NCBI GenBank assembly: GCA_963854835.1
Contig: OY978526.1
Location: 21,978,334-22,042,333, forward strand
Source of the DNA: Megamerina dolium
Taxonomy: Eukaryota; Arthropoda; Insecta; Diptera; Megamerinidae
Length of the DNA stretch: 64,000 nt
Direction of reading: 5' to 3'
Below the pieces are notes generated by a model, which saw only the letters and a list, made by a program, of their open reading frames with translations, was not told the DNA's origin and did not search any database. Numbering within the stretch: position 1 is the stretch's first letter; each line of letters begins with the position of its first letter. The translations under genes and the position numbers were made by a program. Below, piece by piece: positions 49,339 through 60,229 of this stretch.

Positions 49339-50174
49339 AACAATCATTGTTATTGCGAATTTTAAGTCTTGAAGTTTGAAAGTATTATCAAGTATAGTAC
49401 GTGTAGATACTTTTACATTTTTCGAATGCCAAGCATTGATGAGTCAAACGTGCAATTGCCCTAAGTTGTATGTACTCGTCAGAGTGGTTCAGATCAAAAG
49501 AAAATGAATCAATTTTTGTTTGTTCATAAATTCAAGCATAAATTGACTGTAAGTCAATGAGTTGATAATGTAGCACTGAACATAATCTTTGAAAATATTG
49601 TTATTGTACATATAATATGTACATAATCATTCATTGCCCTTTTTCTCAATATCAACCTAAATTTTGTACATATATTTTGTGACCCCATTCGATCGATATA
49701 CATTTCACTTTGATGACTTTAAATCGCACTTATTATGAACCAAAAAAAAAAATAAAAAATAAAATAATAATAATAATAAGGAAAAGGTAGCAAAATTTAA
49801 GTGAAAGTTAGTTGCTATGAAAGAAACCCATTTATAAAAACAAAATTACTCATAAATAAGTAAGTATTTGCACAAATACAAAGAAGTTAACTAAAAAAAA
49901 AAAAATAAATACCCATCTAATTGACCAAGTAATTCACACATGCATTTATTATTTTCACAATTTTTGAATATTTGAAAGTTTAGCAGTAATTATACAATAG
50001 ATGTTGGTATTTAACGAAGGACTATGTCGTAAATAATTGAATTGAATTGAATTAAATTGAAAACTTACTTTTATCTTATAAAAATTGTTAGCTTTTACAA
50101 GAGCTTCTATAGCAAAATAAGAATATTTTTCATACTGGTTGGATAGTGTTCGATTTTAATGTGGTCCATTATAG
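48601..50174. other. AT-rich spacer with CAG and CAT microsatellites
   Basis: (CAT)n followed by (CAG)n at about 49280-49337; otherwise A/T-rich. No gene recognised. Confidence 0.5.
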
Positions 50175-50697
50175 CCTAGACATACGGCAGCCTAATTCCG
50201 GATTACCGGCGCACTTAATCCGAATAAAATAATAACCTGACAGACGACAGTATTGCGGATTAACTAAACGGCTGATTGCTGTTTAGATTAGGTCTGCTCA
50301 CTTACATTACTATCACTATCAGTGTCTGTCAGCTGTCACTCTCGATATGAGAAAATCTACAAGAAGTACGTGAACTGAAAACTATCAGAAACTTGTAAAT
50401 TGATATTCACCGTTCGTAATTGACAGCTGGATTTATTTGTTCGCCAACGCTTTTCATGTTGAAAACTATTAACAATTGTTGAACGTTTTTTGTTAGCAAA
50501 CACACCTAATATTTTGTAAAATGGATCGAGAAAAATTCACAATAGACAATTTTCAGTAGTGTTGCCATAGCAAATTGCCCTAATCCTCTTTTATTTTGAG
50601 AATTAACTCATAGAGTTTATGCGGATTAGCTGCAGTTAATGCCCGAGTTAATTCGAATTAACTTAGTAATTCGGAATTAGGCTGCCGTCTGTCTAGG
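50175..50697. mobile_element. MITE-like element with ~32-bp terminal inverted repeats
   Basis: The left end CCTAGACATACGGCAGCCTA.. and the reverse complement of the right end CCTAGACAGACGGCAGCCTA.. agree over about 30 of 32 bp, with weaker pairing to about 55 bp. The element is 523 bp. The interior includes AAAATGGATCGAGAAAAATT, a 12-codon frame (MDREKFTIDNFQ) that may be the start of a lost transposase. Flanks are TTATAG and ATATTAG, so the target duplication (perhaps TA or 3 bp) is unclear and the superfamily undecided. Confidence 0.8.
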
Positions 50698-51195
50698 ATA
50701 TTAGTCATCCCTAATGCAAGTAGATCTCTAGATCTTGTGTAGAATTTTTCTTTCAAAAACTACAAGAGTCTTTTGACCGGGGGTGGAGATTTTTTAAGGT
50801 TCTGCCCCATACGCCAAGACAAGAGTGATGAGAGATTTGTAGATTGTGGTTGCTGTTCTTCGAGTGAGCAAGAGAGCTTGAACTTTTAATTACTTTGTGA
50901 GCGCAAGATTTGAGTTTCTGTCATTTCAAAAGAATATTAAACACGACGAAATTTCATTTCATAATCATTCACTTTGATCAGATTTGGCAATATTCTGCTT
51001 GGGCCTTATCATTATGCATGGAATAGCGCCGCCACGATCCATTTGAGGTAATTTTCAATGACTTCCTACAGTTTGGAGAGTATTTCAATATTTAGTTCAC
51101 TAATGATGCTCTTTACAGTTATAAAAGTGGAAAGCTTGTCCAATTAAACATGCTCGTTTGGGTAGCTCTCCCCCCAAAAAAAGGCACAACGGCAT
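50698..51195. other. Spacer between MITE and LINE fragment
   Basis: No gene or repeat recognised. Confidence 0.4.
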
Positions 51196-51485
51196 AAAAT
51201 TGCCATCACAAAACCCTGTTATTACAAGACAACATCCGAGATTTGTGTCCACACTGTGGCCGTGGCCCGAAAGAATCAAGACATCTGTTTGCATGCCCAG
51301 CGAGGCCCACCTCTCTCGTTCCTTCTTCCTTGTGGACGCACTCGGTTGAAGTGGCCGCATTTTTGAACCTAAGCCCGGAGCTTGATGATCCGAGCATAGA
51401 TATGACCAACAAAAACAACACGAACTAATCACACTGCACACAGTGTGTATGTGGAATCTGTATGCTCTTGCAACAACAACAACAT
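51196..51485 (+). pseudogene. 3' end of a non-LTR retrotransposon ORF2
   Basis: The frame ending at 51428 reads LCPHCGRGPKESRHLFACPA, then PTSL..SLWTHSVEVAAFLNL, the conserved C-terminal Cys/His tail of many Jockey/CR1-type reverse transcriptases. The rest of the polymerase is missing. A (CAA)n tract near 51471 follows. It differs from both the Jockey-like element at 54 kb and the I-like tail at 29 kb, so a third LINE lineage is present. Confidence 0.75.
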
Positions 51486-51659
51486 TACACGTAATGTGGA
51501 GTTGTCTTGCAATAAAGTCAAAATGGTGACGCTGTCTTTTAGAAAATACATATTGTCCAGATAAATATGTATATTAATTTTTATGCTAAAAAAGTTGGTT
51601 AACGCGCGGCCATAGCGCGTGTAACACAACCGCATAAAATGCCCGTCGGTCCCGGTGGT

Positions 51660-52015
51660 TAAGAGTCGTCATATTCAATTGATTTTGTGTTACTAAATCC
51701 GAATCGATGTTCGGATTTTCGCCTGCACCCTCAGTTTTCTTTCTAACCCCGAAAAAAACTTGCACAAATAGCCGAAAGCAATGTTTTTGGATATAGAAAG
51801 AATCCTAAAGTTGATGGCGGAAATGCGACCGCGGATTCAGTTTCAGCAACCCAAAACCCGCAGAATGTAACTTTTCTGTTCTGTTGAAAATCAAATTTTT
51901 TTTTATGAAAACGTGGGTAGGGTAGTCATATTCAATCGATTTTGGGTCGCTAAATCCGAATACGTGTCTGGATTCTGGCGAACATCCTACTTTTTTATGA
52001 TAGCACGAACCAAAA
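51660..52015. repeat. Inverted repeat family cluster
   Basis: Shows CTAAATCCGAATCGATGTTC, the arm CCTCAGTTTTCTTTCTAACC, then inverted GGATATAGAAAGAATCC.. and AGCAACCCAAAACCCGC, and a third unit starting near 51919 in the first orientation. Confidence 0.7.
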
Positions 52016-52029
52016 CAAAAAAAATCTCC

Positions 52030-53605
52030 TTACAGTCGGCTGGGGCCGACCAAACTATACCCTGCATATGTAGATTTATATATAAAAAGTTTACTCGAAT
52101 ATCCAACTTTTCTTTTATTTCCACTTTTCGAGAAACAATTTTTGCATATACTACTAATTTACACCCGAAATATGGTTGACTTTGACGAAGTAAAAGGATT
52201 TTAAGATAATTCCGAGGCTTAGTATGGGAGCTATATAAAAAGTGGGCGTGGCTTACCACTTTCTAGTAAATCCAATTAATTTTTCAATGTTAATCCACAC
52301 CTTAAATTTGGTGTCCTACGTTGAATAGTTTCTAAGTTATGGTGGTTAACATTTTTGTTTAATTTCCTCAACTTTGTATGGGAGCCCCAATAAGAAGTGG
52401 GCGTGGTACGCTGATTTTTCGCCAGATTATTTCCGACTACGATAATAATTTAAGTGTCAATTATGGTTATTGTAGACATAAGATTGCCTAAGTTACAGCT
52501 GTTTCAATTTAAAATTTGTATGGGGGCTACGATAAACACTGGGCGTGGTGCGCCCATTTTCTGTGAGCCTAGTTGCTCGTACAATACTAATCCATACCTA
52601 AAATCTCATTCTTTTACGCTAAATGGTTTATAAGTTATGGCGCTTAAAAGTTTTAGTTTAATTCCCTTGACTTTGTATGGGAGACCCATGAAGGAGTGGG
52701 TGTGGCACACTGATTTTCTGCCAGATTATTTCCGACTACGATATTAATTTAAGTGTCAATTATGGTTATCCTAGACAGAAGATTGCCGAAGTTACAGCTG
52801 TTTCAATTTAAAATTTGTATGGGGGCTACGATAAACAGTGGGCGTGGTGCGCCCATTTTCTGTGAGCCTAGTTGCTCGTACAATACTAATCCACACCTTA
52901 AATCTTGTTATTCTACGCTGAATAGTTTGCAAGTTATAACCGGTAACATTTTTTTTAATTTCCGCAACTTTGTATGGGAGACCCAAAAAGGAGTGGGCGT
53001 GGCACATTGATTTTCTGCCATATTATTTCTGACTGCCGTGTTAATCTAAGTGTCAATTATGCTTATTCTGAACAGAAGATTGTAGAAGTTACAGCAGTTT
53101 CAATTTAAAAGAAGTACAGACACTTTGTATGGGAGCTACGCTAGAAAGTAGGCGTGGCTCACCCACTTTTGGCGAGGTTATATAGTAGTATAATATAACT
53201 CTATGTGCAAAATATTGTTGTCCCAAGTGGTATATTATGTGAGTTATAGCAAGTTAAAGATTTTGAAAATTTCGAGGTTAGTCGCTTTGAATGCTTGGTG
53301 TGGGCGTGGTTATTGACCGATCATGCCCAATATCAATCCCCTCCGTACCCTTGGATCATAGATTACTTATGCCAAATTTCATCGAAATAGCTCAATATTT
53401 ACTCAAGTTATCGTGCGAACCAGCCAGGTGACAGACAGACGGACGGACGGACGGACGGACGGACGGACGGACATCGTTAAATCGAAAATTTAATCGACGC
53501 TGATCACGAATATATATCCATGTCTATATCTCCGGAGATTCCTTCAAGTGGACACAAACATCTGACCGAAATGAATATACCATGCATATTGCATTATGCA
53601 GGGTA
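52030..53605. repeat. Composite dispersed repeat with three ~298-bp internal units and (GGAC)n
   Basis: Starts near GGGGCCGACCAAACTATACC and ends GCATTATGCAGGGTATAAAA. Internal units are marked by GCCAGATTATTTCCGACTAC at 52421 and 52720 and a diverged GCCATATTATTTCTGACTGC at 53017, and by TTTGTATGGGAG/..GTGGGCGTGG. A (GGAC)n run sits at about 53437-53471. Similar 'actataccctgcata..cagggtata' repeats with GGAC runs are familiar from fly genomes, but I cannot name the element class with confidence. Confidence 0.75.
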
Positions 53606-53910
53606 TAAAAAGTACGATGTCCGACTGACCAAAGTAATCACATTATGAAAATTTTGCATCGCTGAATCCTAGAATCCGTGGCTGGAATTATGTTGTCGCT
53701 CTCAGGTTTCTTCCTAACCTCGAAAAAACCTGCAATATGCTTGAAAACGATGTTTTGATATTTTTGAAGCTGTATTTAATAGATTTTAGGCCACTGAATC
53801 CGAGTACAAGATCGGTTTTCCGCCAATTTCTTAAAATTTCTTTCTAAGCTCAAAATATTCTTTTCCGACTATTTTTTGTAGGTCTTTTTGAGCTTCTTTG
53901 TGAGGCTGAC
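53606..53910. repeat. Inverted repeat family member
   Basis: Begins TACGATGTCCGACTGACC, has GCATCGCTGAATCC, the arm CAGGTTTCTTCCTAACCTCG, and a second unit from about 53760 (TTTTAGGCCACTGAATCCGA). Confidence 0.65.
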
Positions 53911-54350
53911 TGTCAGTCTCCGGAAAAAATACAGCCTTATAATGCGAACAGAACAAAATGCACGCCATGCAGCCACTTTTATACTCTGAGGCATACTATA
54001 TGTTGAGTTTTCAGGTATAGCCACTCTGCTTAATCACATATTCACTGTGAGAAAAATGTTTTTCATTGTTGAAGAATAATTAGAATATTTTTACAATTTC
54101 AAAAATTTTAATGCAGTCTGGGAATTTTAAATTATTCAATGTTGCATTTCGTGAAAGTCACCAATAAGAGTGGACGTGTTTGATAGAGTCGGAAAAGTTA
54201 TTGTTTTCGGTATAAAAAAAAAAAAAAAAATTTAATATTTTGCGAAAAGACGCTAAGAAACTCAAGGAGTTATTTCGGTGATTTGTTTTTTTTTTTAGAA
54301 AAAAAAAAAAAAAATAAAATAATATCGTTTGCAAACAATTTGTTTATAAT

Positions 54351-55973
54351 ATGAGTGTTCAGCGCTCTCCTCCCCGGCAACGGCAATCGCCTGTTAATGT
54401 GTGTGTAAACAATAATTTGCAATCACCCGCGCAAACCCCCCCGATTAGTGCATTATCAAAAAAAACAGTTGATACACACTGCACAAGTGAAAGTAACAGT
54501 GTTAATCTTTTGCCTGTACATATTCCTCACTCTAACAATACATCAAAATTTGCAACAACAATAAATACAGACAAAAAAAATAGTTTGTTCTCTCGTGATA
54601 TACTATCTCCCTCTATACCGTGGAGTGTACAATGCGCTTCTCCTGCTGTAACACCAACAGCTACAACATCAAAGCAAACAAATAACGGCCTTTCTACTGA
54701 AGTGCATGACCCAGTAGTTAAAGCAACTAGTGCGATGACTAATAAAGAACCAGTTGCTGTTCAAACTGGAATTGATCGCTACATTACTGTAGTAAAGCGA
54801 AAAAGAAGTCCACAAAATTCAAAACAAATGAATTCAACAAAAATTCAAAAGCAGAACACTGCCCCTATTAGTTCGGAAAATAGATACGCTTTGCTTTCAG
54901 GTGATGAAAGTGACGAAAATATTATCTCCAAGAAAAATTTCAAACCCCCACCCATTTTCTTAAGAGAACGCAATTCAGATAAGTTGATTTCTAGAATTAC
55001 AAGTCTTATAGGACCAAAGAATTTCCACGTTGTTCCTATTCGCAAAGGCCAAATTGAGGAAACGAAAGTGCAAATCTACAGCGAAACTCATTATCGCAAA
55101 GTAATTGCGGAATTTGATGCTGTAAAAAAGAATTACTACACATATCAGCTAAAAAGTAGTAAGGGCTTAATCGTTGTACTCAAAGGCGTCGAACCCAACG
55201 TTGACAATAACGAAATCAAACTTGCCCTTCAGGAAGAAGGGTTTCAAGCCAAAACAGTATTCAACATTCTCAACAAGAGCAATATACCTCAACCGTTATA
55301 TCGTATTGAGCTTCAGCCTGAAACAAAACCCCTGAAAAAAGGTGAAGTACACCCCATATATAAAATTCGATATTTATTGCATCGCAAAATCACAATCGAA
55401 GAACCCCATAAGAGAACTGGACCTCCTCAGTGCAGTAACTGCCAAGAATATGGACATACTAAGACATATTGTACCCTGCCAGCTGTTTGTGTGATTTGTG
55501 GAGATCTCCATAAATCAAACATATGCCCAAAATCTAAAGGCGATGCTAGCATGAAAAAATGCAGCAATTGTGGAGGTAATCACACCGCAAATTATAGAGG
55601 TTGCCCAGTATATACAACCCTAAAGCTAAATTTCTCCGCTAGCAATCAACCTCTAAAACCAGTTGAGCAAACTCAGATAGCCAACTCAAGTAAGAGACAA
55701 AATATTGATGCAACACAATTCTTCTCTGCAATCCCAAACAAGAATCAAACCAATTCATACGCTAGCGTGTTAAAACAAAACACACACCAACAAAGCAATG
55801 TAAATAATGATCAGAAACACTCACTGCCCACCCAACAGCCAAGTACCCTTGAACATTTGCTTCAAACATTAATTCAGAATATGAACCAATTCATGAACTC
55901 AATGCAAACAATGATGCAAGAAATGATGAAAAATCAATCGATGTTACTCCAAACATTGCTATCCAGACCATGA
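54351..55973 (+). CDS. LINE ORF1 (Gag-like nucleic-acid-binding protein), copy 1
   Basis: 540 aa, uninterrupted. In Jockey-type LINEs this protein coats the RNA in the ribonucleoprotein that is reverse transcribed at the target. The N-terminal ~190 residues are polar and S/T/N/Q-rich. A fold around residues 270-330 (GLIVVLKGVEP..) precedes three Cys/His knuckles at about residues 361-426: CSNCQEYGHTKTYC, CVICGDLHKSNIC and CSNCGGNHTANYRGC. The C-terminus is Q/N/M-rich (MQTMMQEMMKNQSMLLQ). The start is the first ATG after the leader and matches copy 2. Its stop overlaps the ORF2 ATG, suggesting reinitiation. Confidence 0.9.
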   Translation: MSVQRSPPRQRQSPVNVCVNNNLQSPAQTPPISALSKKTVDTHCTSESNSVNLLPVHIPHSNNTSKFATTINTDKKNSLFSRDILSPSIPWSVQCASPAVTPTATTSKQTNNGLSTEVHDPVVKATSAMTNKEPVAVQTGIDRYITVVKRKRSPQNSKQMNSTKIQKQNTAPISSENRYALLSGDESDENIISKKNFKPPPIFLRERNSDKLISRITSLIGPKNFHVVPIRKGQIEETKVQIYSETHYRKVIAEFDAVKKNYYTYQLKSSKGLIVVLKGVEPNVDNNEIKLALQEEGFQAKTVFNILNKSNIPQPLYRIELQPETKPLKKGEVHPIYKIRYLLHRKITIEEPHKRTGPPQCSNCQEYGHTKTYCTLPAVCVICGDLHKSNICPKSKGDASMKKCSNCGGNHTANYRGCPVYTTLKLNFSASNQPLKPVEQTQIANSSKRQNIDATQFFSAIPNKNQTNSYASVLKQNTHQQSNVNNDQKHSLPTQQPSTLEHLLQTLIQNMNQFMNSMQTMMQEMMKNQSMLLQTLLSRP

Positions 55974-57277
55974 GTTGTCTCAAGATATGCCACTGGAACG
56001 CCAACGGCTTAAGCCAGCACCGTTTGGAGCTAATTCAATTCCTTGCATCAAACCAAATCGACATAATGATGATATCTGAGACCCATTTCACTGACAAAAA
56101 TTGCTACCAAATACCATATTACAAACTGTACACCACAAATCATCCGCATGGTAAGGCACGCGGAGGAACTGCCATATTGATAAAAAGCAGAATAAAACAT
56201 CATGTTCTCGAAGATTTCAGTAGCGTCTACTTGCAAGCAACATCTATATGTCTGGAAGAATACATCTCTAAGCTAGTAATATCTGCGATATACTGTCCCC
56301 CAAGATACAGTATTACCGAACAGCAATATAAAGAATTTTTCTCAACTCTTGGTAGCAAATTCCTGGTTGCTGGCGATTTCAACGCCAAACACACTCACTG
56401 GGGCTCCCGCTTAATAACTCCAAAAGGCAGAAGACTATGTTCAATCATCACTAACCACGGCTACGATGTTATTTCAAATGGTCAACCGACATATTGGCCG
56501 ACGGACAAGAGGAAAATACCCGATCTCATAGACTTTGGAGTCGCCAAAGGTTTGCAGATGGAAAATATCTCCACAGAGTGTAATTATGATCTATCATCTG
56601 ACCACTCACCCACGGTAATATCTATAAAATCACCAAGCCCCCAAGGTAATTGCGTTAGAAAGAAAATAGACTGGTTAAAATTCAAGAAATATATAAATTC
56701 CCATCTTCCTCTGAGTACTGTATTAAGAAATGGACACGATGTAGACTCAGCACTCGAAAAATTCAACCAGCTGCTCTCATTAGCTCTCAGCTCAGCCACC
56801 TGCACAAAGGTATGCAAGCAATCAAACTATAGCCCATACACACCAGCCGATATTGAATTGCTAGTAAGACAGAAAAGAAGACTCCGAAGACAATGGCAAG
56901 AATTCAGATCACCGAATCTGAAAACACAGCTACAGCACTGCACTCGAAAGTTAAAGCAAGCCTTAAAAAATAAAAACAACAAAGAGTTAGAAGAGCACAT
57001 AGCGAAATTAACACCTGGTGAAGCGTCAGACTACTCTTTGTGGAAATCAGCAAAAAACTCAAATCGGCCAATTCTCACTGATTCCCCCATCCGTTTGAGT
57101 GACGGTAATTGGGCTAGAAGCAACTGTGAGAAGGGTTTGGCTTTTGCAAACCACCTAAAAAGTGTGTTTACACCCAATCCACCCTCTTCACAGTCCTCAT
57201 TACTAAAATTAACTTCTCAACCATGCTCAATAACGCTCAAAATAAAAAAAAAAGGACATATTCAAAGCAATTTATAA
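55970..57277 (+). CDS. LINE ORF2, N-terminal part: AP-like endonuclease, truncated by frameshift
   Basis: 435 aa in this frame. Residues 1-215 form an apurinic-type endonuclease that nicks target DNA: HWNANGL, ISETHF, YCPPR, GDFNAKHTHWGS and SDHSPTV, which together hold the expected Asn, Glu, Asp and His residues. A spacer rich in basic residues (RQKRRLRRQWQEF) follows. The frame is lost in A10 (57244-57253) and ends at 57277, just before the polymerase; removing one base would join it to the next part. Confidence 0.88.
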   Translation: MSCLKICHWNANGLSQHRLELIQFLASNQIDIMMISETHFTDKNCYQIPYYKLYTTNHPHGKARGGTAILIKSRIKHHVLEDFSSVYLQATSICLEEYISKLVISAIYCPPRYSITEQQYKEFFSTLGSKFLVAGDFNAKHTHWGSRLITPKGRRLCSIITNHGYDVISNGQPTYWPTDKRKIPDLIDFGVAKGLQMENISTECNYDLSSDHSPTVISIKSPSPQGNCVRKKIDWLKFKKYINSHLPLSTVLRNGHDVDSALEKFNQLLSLALSSATCTKVCKQSNYSPYTPADIELLVRQKRRLRRQWQEFRSPNLKTQLQHCTRKLKQALKNKNNKELEEHIAKLTPGEASDYSLWKSAKNSNRPILTDSPIRLSDGNWARSNCEKGLAFANHLKSVFTPNPPSSQSSLLKLTSQPCSITLKIKKKGHIQSNL

Positions 57278-58619
57278 AGATTTAAACCCAAAAAAATCAC
57301 CTGGTCCAGATAAAATTACCGGTAAAATGATAAAAGAGCTACCTCCGGCTTCAGTAATTCATCTCATGCACATTTTCAATGCTATCCTTCGTATTAAACA
57401 CTACCCCAAATGCTGGAAAACTTCAAAAATTATTATGATAGCAAAACCAGGAAAAGACCCTACAAAAGTTGCATCGTACAGACCTATCAGCCTCCTGCCT
57501 CTACTTTCTAAAGTATTCGAAAAGCTACTTGTCATGAATATAACTCCATTTATTAATCTCAACCAACTGATTCCTCAACATCAGTTTGGATTTAGAAAAC
57601 AGCACGGCACAATAGAACAAGTCCACCGCATTGTAACTCTGATAAGGAACACTTTTGAAGAAAAAAAGTATTGCTCAGCTGTCTTTCTTGATATCACTCA
57701 AGCTTTCGATAAAGTATGGCACGATGGCCTTATTTACAAACTCAAACTATTACTGCCTGTAAATGTCTCCTCATTGCTTAGTAGCTACCTCACGAAAAGA
57801 CAATTTCTTGTACATCACAAGGATTACACAACAAATCCATTGGATATTCACGCTGGCGTTCCTCAAGGAAGCGTTTTGGGCCCCTTACTGTATCTCTTAT
57901 ACACTACAGATATGCCCAGCAATAACCATACATTTATATCGACCTTTGCAGATGATACGGCAATATTGTGCTCTCGCTCTAACCCCATAGAAGCTACTAA
58001 ACTCCTGCAGACTCATATCGATTCTCTCGAAATCTGGCTAGCAAAATGGCGTATAAAAGTCAATGAATCAAAGAGCGTACATGTAACCTTCACGCTAAGG
58101 CCAGATACATGTCCCCCACTTAAAATTAATGGCCAATCAGTTCCACAATGTTCCTCAACAAAGTACTTGGGTATTCACCTCGACAGAAGGCTGACCTGGA
58201 AAAATCACATAGAGGCAAAGAAAACTCAGATCAAGCTTAAAATTAATCAGTTATGGTGGCTGTTACACAAAAGATCAAAGTTGAATCTCGAATACAAAGT
58301 GCTATTATATAAAGCAATCCTGAAGCCAATCTGGACTTATGGTATTCAGTTTTGGGGCACCGCATCTCCTTCAAATATCGAAAAATTGCAGCGAATACAA
58401 TCCAAGTGTCTGCGAATTATTGTAAACGCGCCTTGGTATATGAGGAACGTTAACATCCATCGAGATTTAAATGTACCCACAATTTCTGAGGAAGTTTCAA
58501 TGTCTTGCAGAAGCTACATTCAAAAATTACACAGTCATCCGAATCCCCTTGCTAGGCAATTGTTGCTGAGCACGGGGCATCGTCGATTAAAAAGAAAAGA
58601 CACACTGAATATGCTGTGA
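57255..58619 (+). CDS. LINE ORF2, C-terminal part: reverse transcriptase
   Basis: Continues ORF2 one base out of frame; its own first ATG is 57327, but polymerase homology begins earlier (KSPGPDKITGKM). Motifs in order: YRPISLLPLLSKVFEKL, FLDITQAFDKVWHDG (first Asp), GVPQGSVLGPLLYLLY, TFADDTAILCS (catalytic FADD), KYLGIHLDRRLTWKNHI and the thumb-like WTYGIQFWGTAS. No RNase H follows, as is normal for Jockey. Joined to the endonuclease, ORF2 would be about 882 aa, typical of the clade. The enzyme copies element RNA at the nicked chromosome. Confidence 0.9.
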   Translation, partial: DIFKAIYKDLNPKKSPGPDKITGKMIKELPPASVIHLMHIFNAILRIKHYPKCWKTSKIIMIAKPGKDPTKVASYRPISLLPLLSKVFEKLLVMNITPFINLNQLIPQHQFGFRKQHGTIEQVHRIVTLIRNTFEEKKYCSAVFLDITQAFDKVWHDGLIYKLKLLLPVNVSSLLSSYLTKRQFLVHHKDYTTNPLDIHAGVPQGSVLGPLLYLLYTTDMPSNNHTFISTFADDTAILCSRSNPIEATKLLQTHIDSLEIWLAKWRIKVNESKSVHVTFTLRPDTCPPLKINGQSVPQCSSTKYLGIHLDRRLTWKNHIEAKKTQIKLKINQLWWLLHKRSKLNLEYKVLLYKAILKPIWTYGIQFWGTASPSNIEKLQRIQSKCLRIIVNAPWYMRNVNIHRDLNVPTISEEVSMSCRSYIQKLHSHPNPLARQLLLSTGHRRLKRKDTLNML

Positions 58620-58784
58620 AATTGCTATACCTCGTGACTCAACAAATTGTGATGGAACGTTGGGAATATCACATAATTTTATTTAGTTTGTAAGATTTGA
58701 TTACATATTGTTAGTTTCTAAGTAATTTTAGAAAGATTCAATAAAAAAGCTTGTTAAAAAAAAAAAAAAAAAATTTGTTTACAT

Positions 58785-59165
58785 TTTGACGTTTGACAGC
58801 TGTCAAATGACTGTGTTGAATTTATGAAACTACGAAATGATTGTTGTTGTTGCAGCAGCAATAACACGGAAATGCTTTGTTTTGTTTCTGTACAAAGCAT
58901 TTCTGTATTCTGACGAGTTGAATGGGCCTTGGACGACCACGTGGTCGAGTGCTTCCGGTACGCAGACCCATCCTTTCTTGAGAAATGGTTGATAATATAT
59001 GACTTACTACAATATCTGGTGGACTTTGGTGTTCTCATGAACAGTTTTTTAACATTTGGTGAATATGCAGTATAAAGTTTCTCGCTACAAAATAGTACTA
59101 CAGTTTATTTTCTAAAGAAATGTCACAATTGTATACATTTACGCTTGACAGCTGTCAAATGACAT
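58785..59165. repeat. Segment bounded by direct copies of a TTGACAGCTGTCAA palindrome
   Basis: TTTGACAGCTGTCAAATGAC at 58792 and CTTGACAGCTGTCAAATGAC at 59144 lie in similar ~40-bp contexts (..TACATTT..; ..TGTTGA..). Between them is the dispersed block shared with 32.83-32.93 kb (GGACGACCACGTGGTCGAGT) and a GTT microsatellite. Nature unknown. Confidence 0.65.
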
Positions 59166-60229
59166 GTTGAGAAAATTGAGAAAGTTCTTATAAATGTCAT
59201 TTTCGCACTACTTTTTCGCATAATTTAACAAAGTTCTTTTAACTGTCAACGATTTAAGTATTACATTTATACCTTAATTGAAATAATTATTATTTTTTTA
59301 ATAATTTTTATTTTTATTTTTATATATTCAAAAATATGTAAAACTTTATTATGCGGCATATTGCTAAAGCATTCGGACGCACAAGCATAATTTGATCCAA
59401 TCCTTTGTCAATCGCCAGCAAATGTATTTAAGCGGCGTCAGAGTGTCGCCATTAAGAATTTATTTGTGTTATTATTGATTTGACAAATGTACATATAGCA
59501 ACGTATGCAGGAGGCAATTAAATATTTGAGAAAGATTACATCATTTTTTTTTTTGCAGTCGATAGGCGACCTTGTACATATAATCTTGCAAATAAAGGAG
59601 AATCTAATCAGTTCTTTGTTCGCTTCACGAATTTAGTATATTTATGATAAATATTTAGATAGTTTGTTTTGTTGGCATTTAAGACAACGCTTAGACAATA
59701 CTTATATTTACTTAAGAAACTGTCTTAGTATTATCGTGAATTTGATAGACAAGAAAAATGTGTTTAGGATGCAGATTTATTCTTTTGGAATCAAAGTAAA
59801 TACCAATTCTTTATCAATATTATGAGAGGTAAATATTTTAAGAATGAAGTGGATGCTCTATATTTTGAGAGATAAGCAAATAGCTGCTAATATCATAAAA
59901 GGTAGTGATCCTCTTTAAATATAAAATTTCATGGGAAACAGCAGAAAAAGAGACATTTTTTTTTTAATAACAAACATTCAACTTGTGTTATTTTAATAAA
60001 AACCAAGTTGTTTGTGTTTTTTTTTTGTTGCTGTAATAAGTTTCAAATTTCCGTATCATCTTTCAGCTAGCAAATATTTCAAGTAGAGAATAAAATCATC
60101 CTTCATTCGCTCAAGTCGACATACCACTCAGACATGTGCATTATTATTCCTGTGCATTGTAAAGCAAGTTGTGCAGCAGGATATCCATATATTGTTACTC
60201 TAGCTGGGTATGAGTATACTACATACATA
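59166..60229. other. AT-rich spacer
   Basis: No gene or named repeat. Confidence 0.45.

Larger units (their letters stand above)
54153..58773 (+). mobile_element. Jockey-clade LINE, nearly complete, copy 1
   Basis: The 5' end is placed at GAAAGTCACCAATAAGAGTG because the second copy (62439) starts at the same bases. About 198 bp of leader with A and T runs precede ORF1. ORF1 and ORF2 overlap at ATGA (55970-55973). The 3' end carries AATAAA at 58740 and an A17-18 tail to 58773. Total 4.62 kb. No target-site duplication was found by eye. Only one frame-disrupting change is visible, in the A10 run at 57244-57253. Confidence 0.9.
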
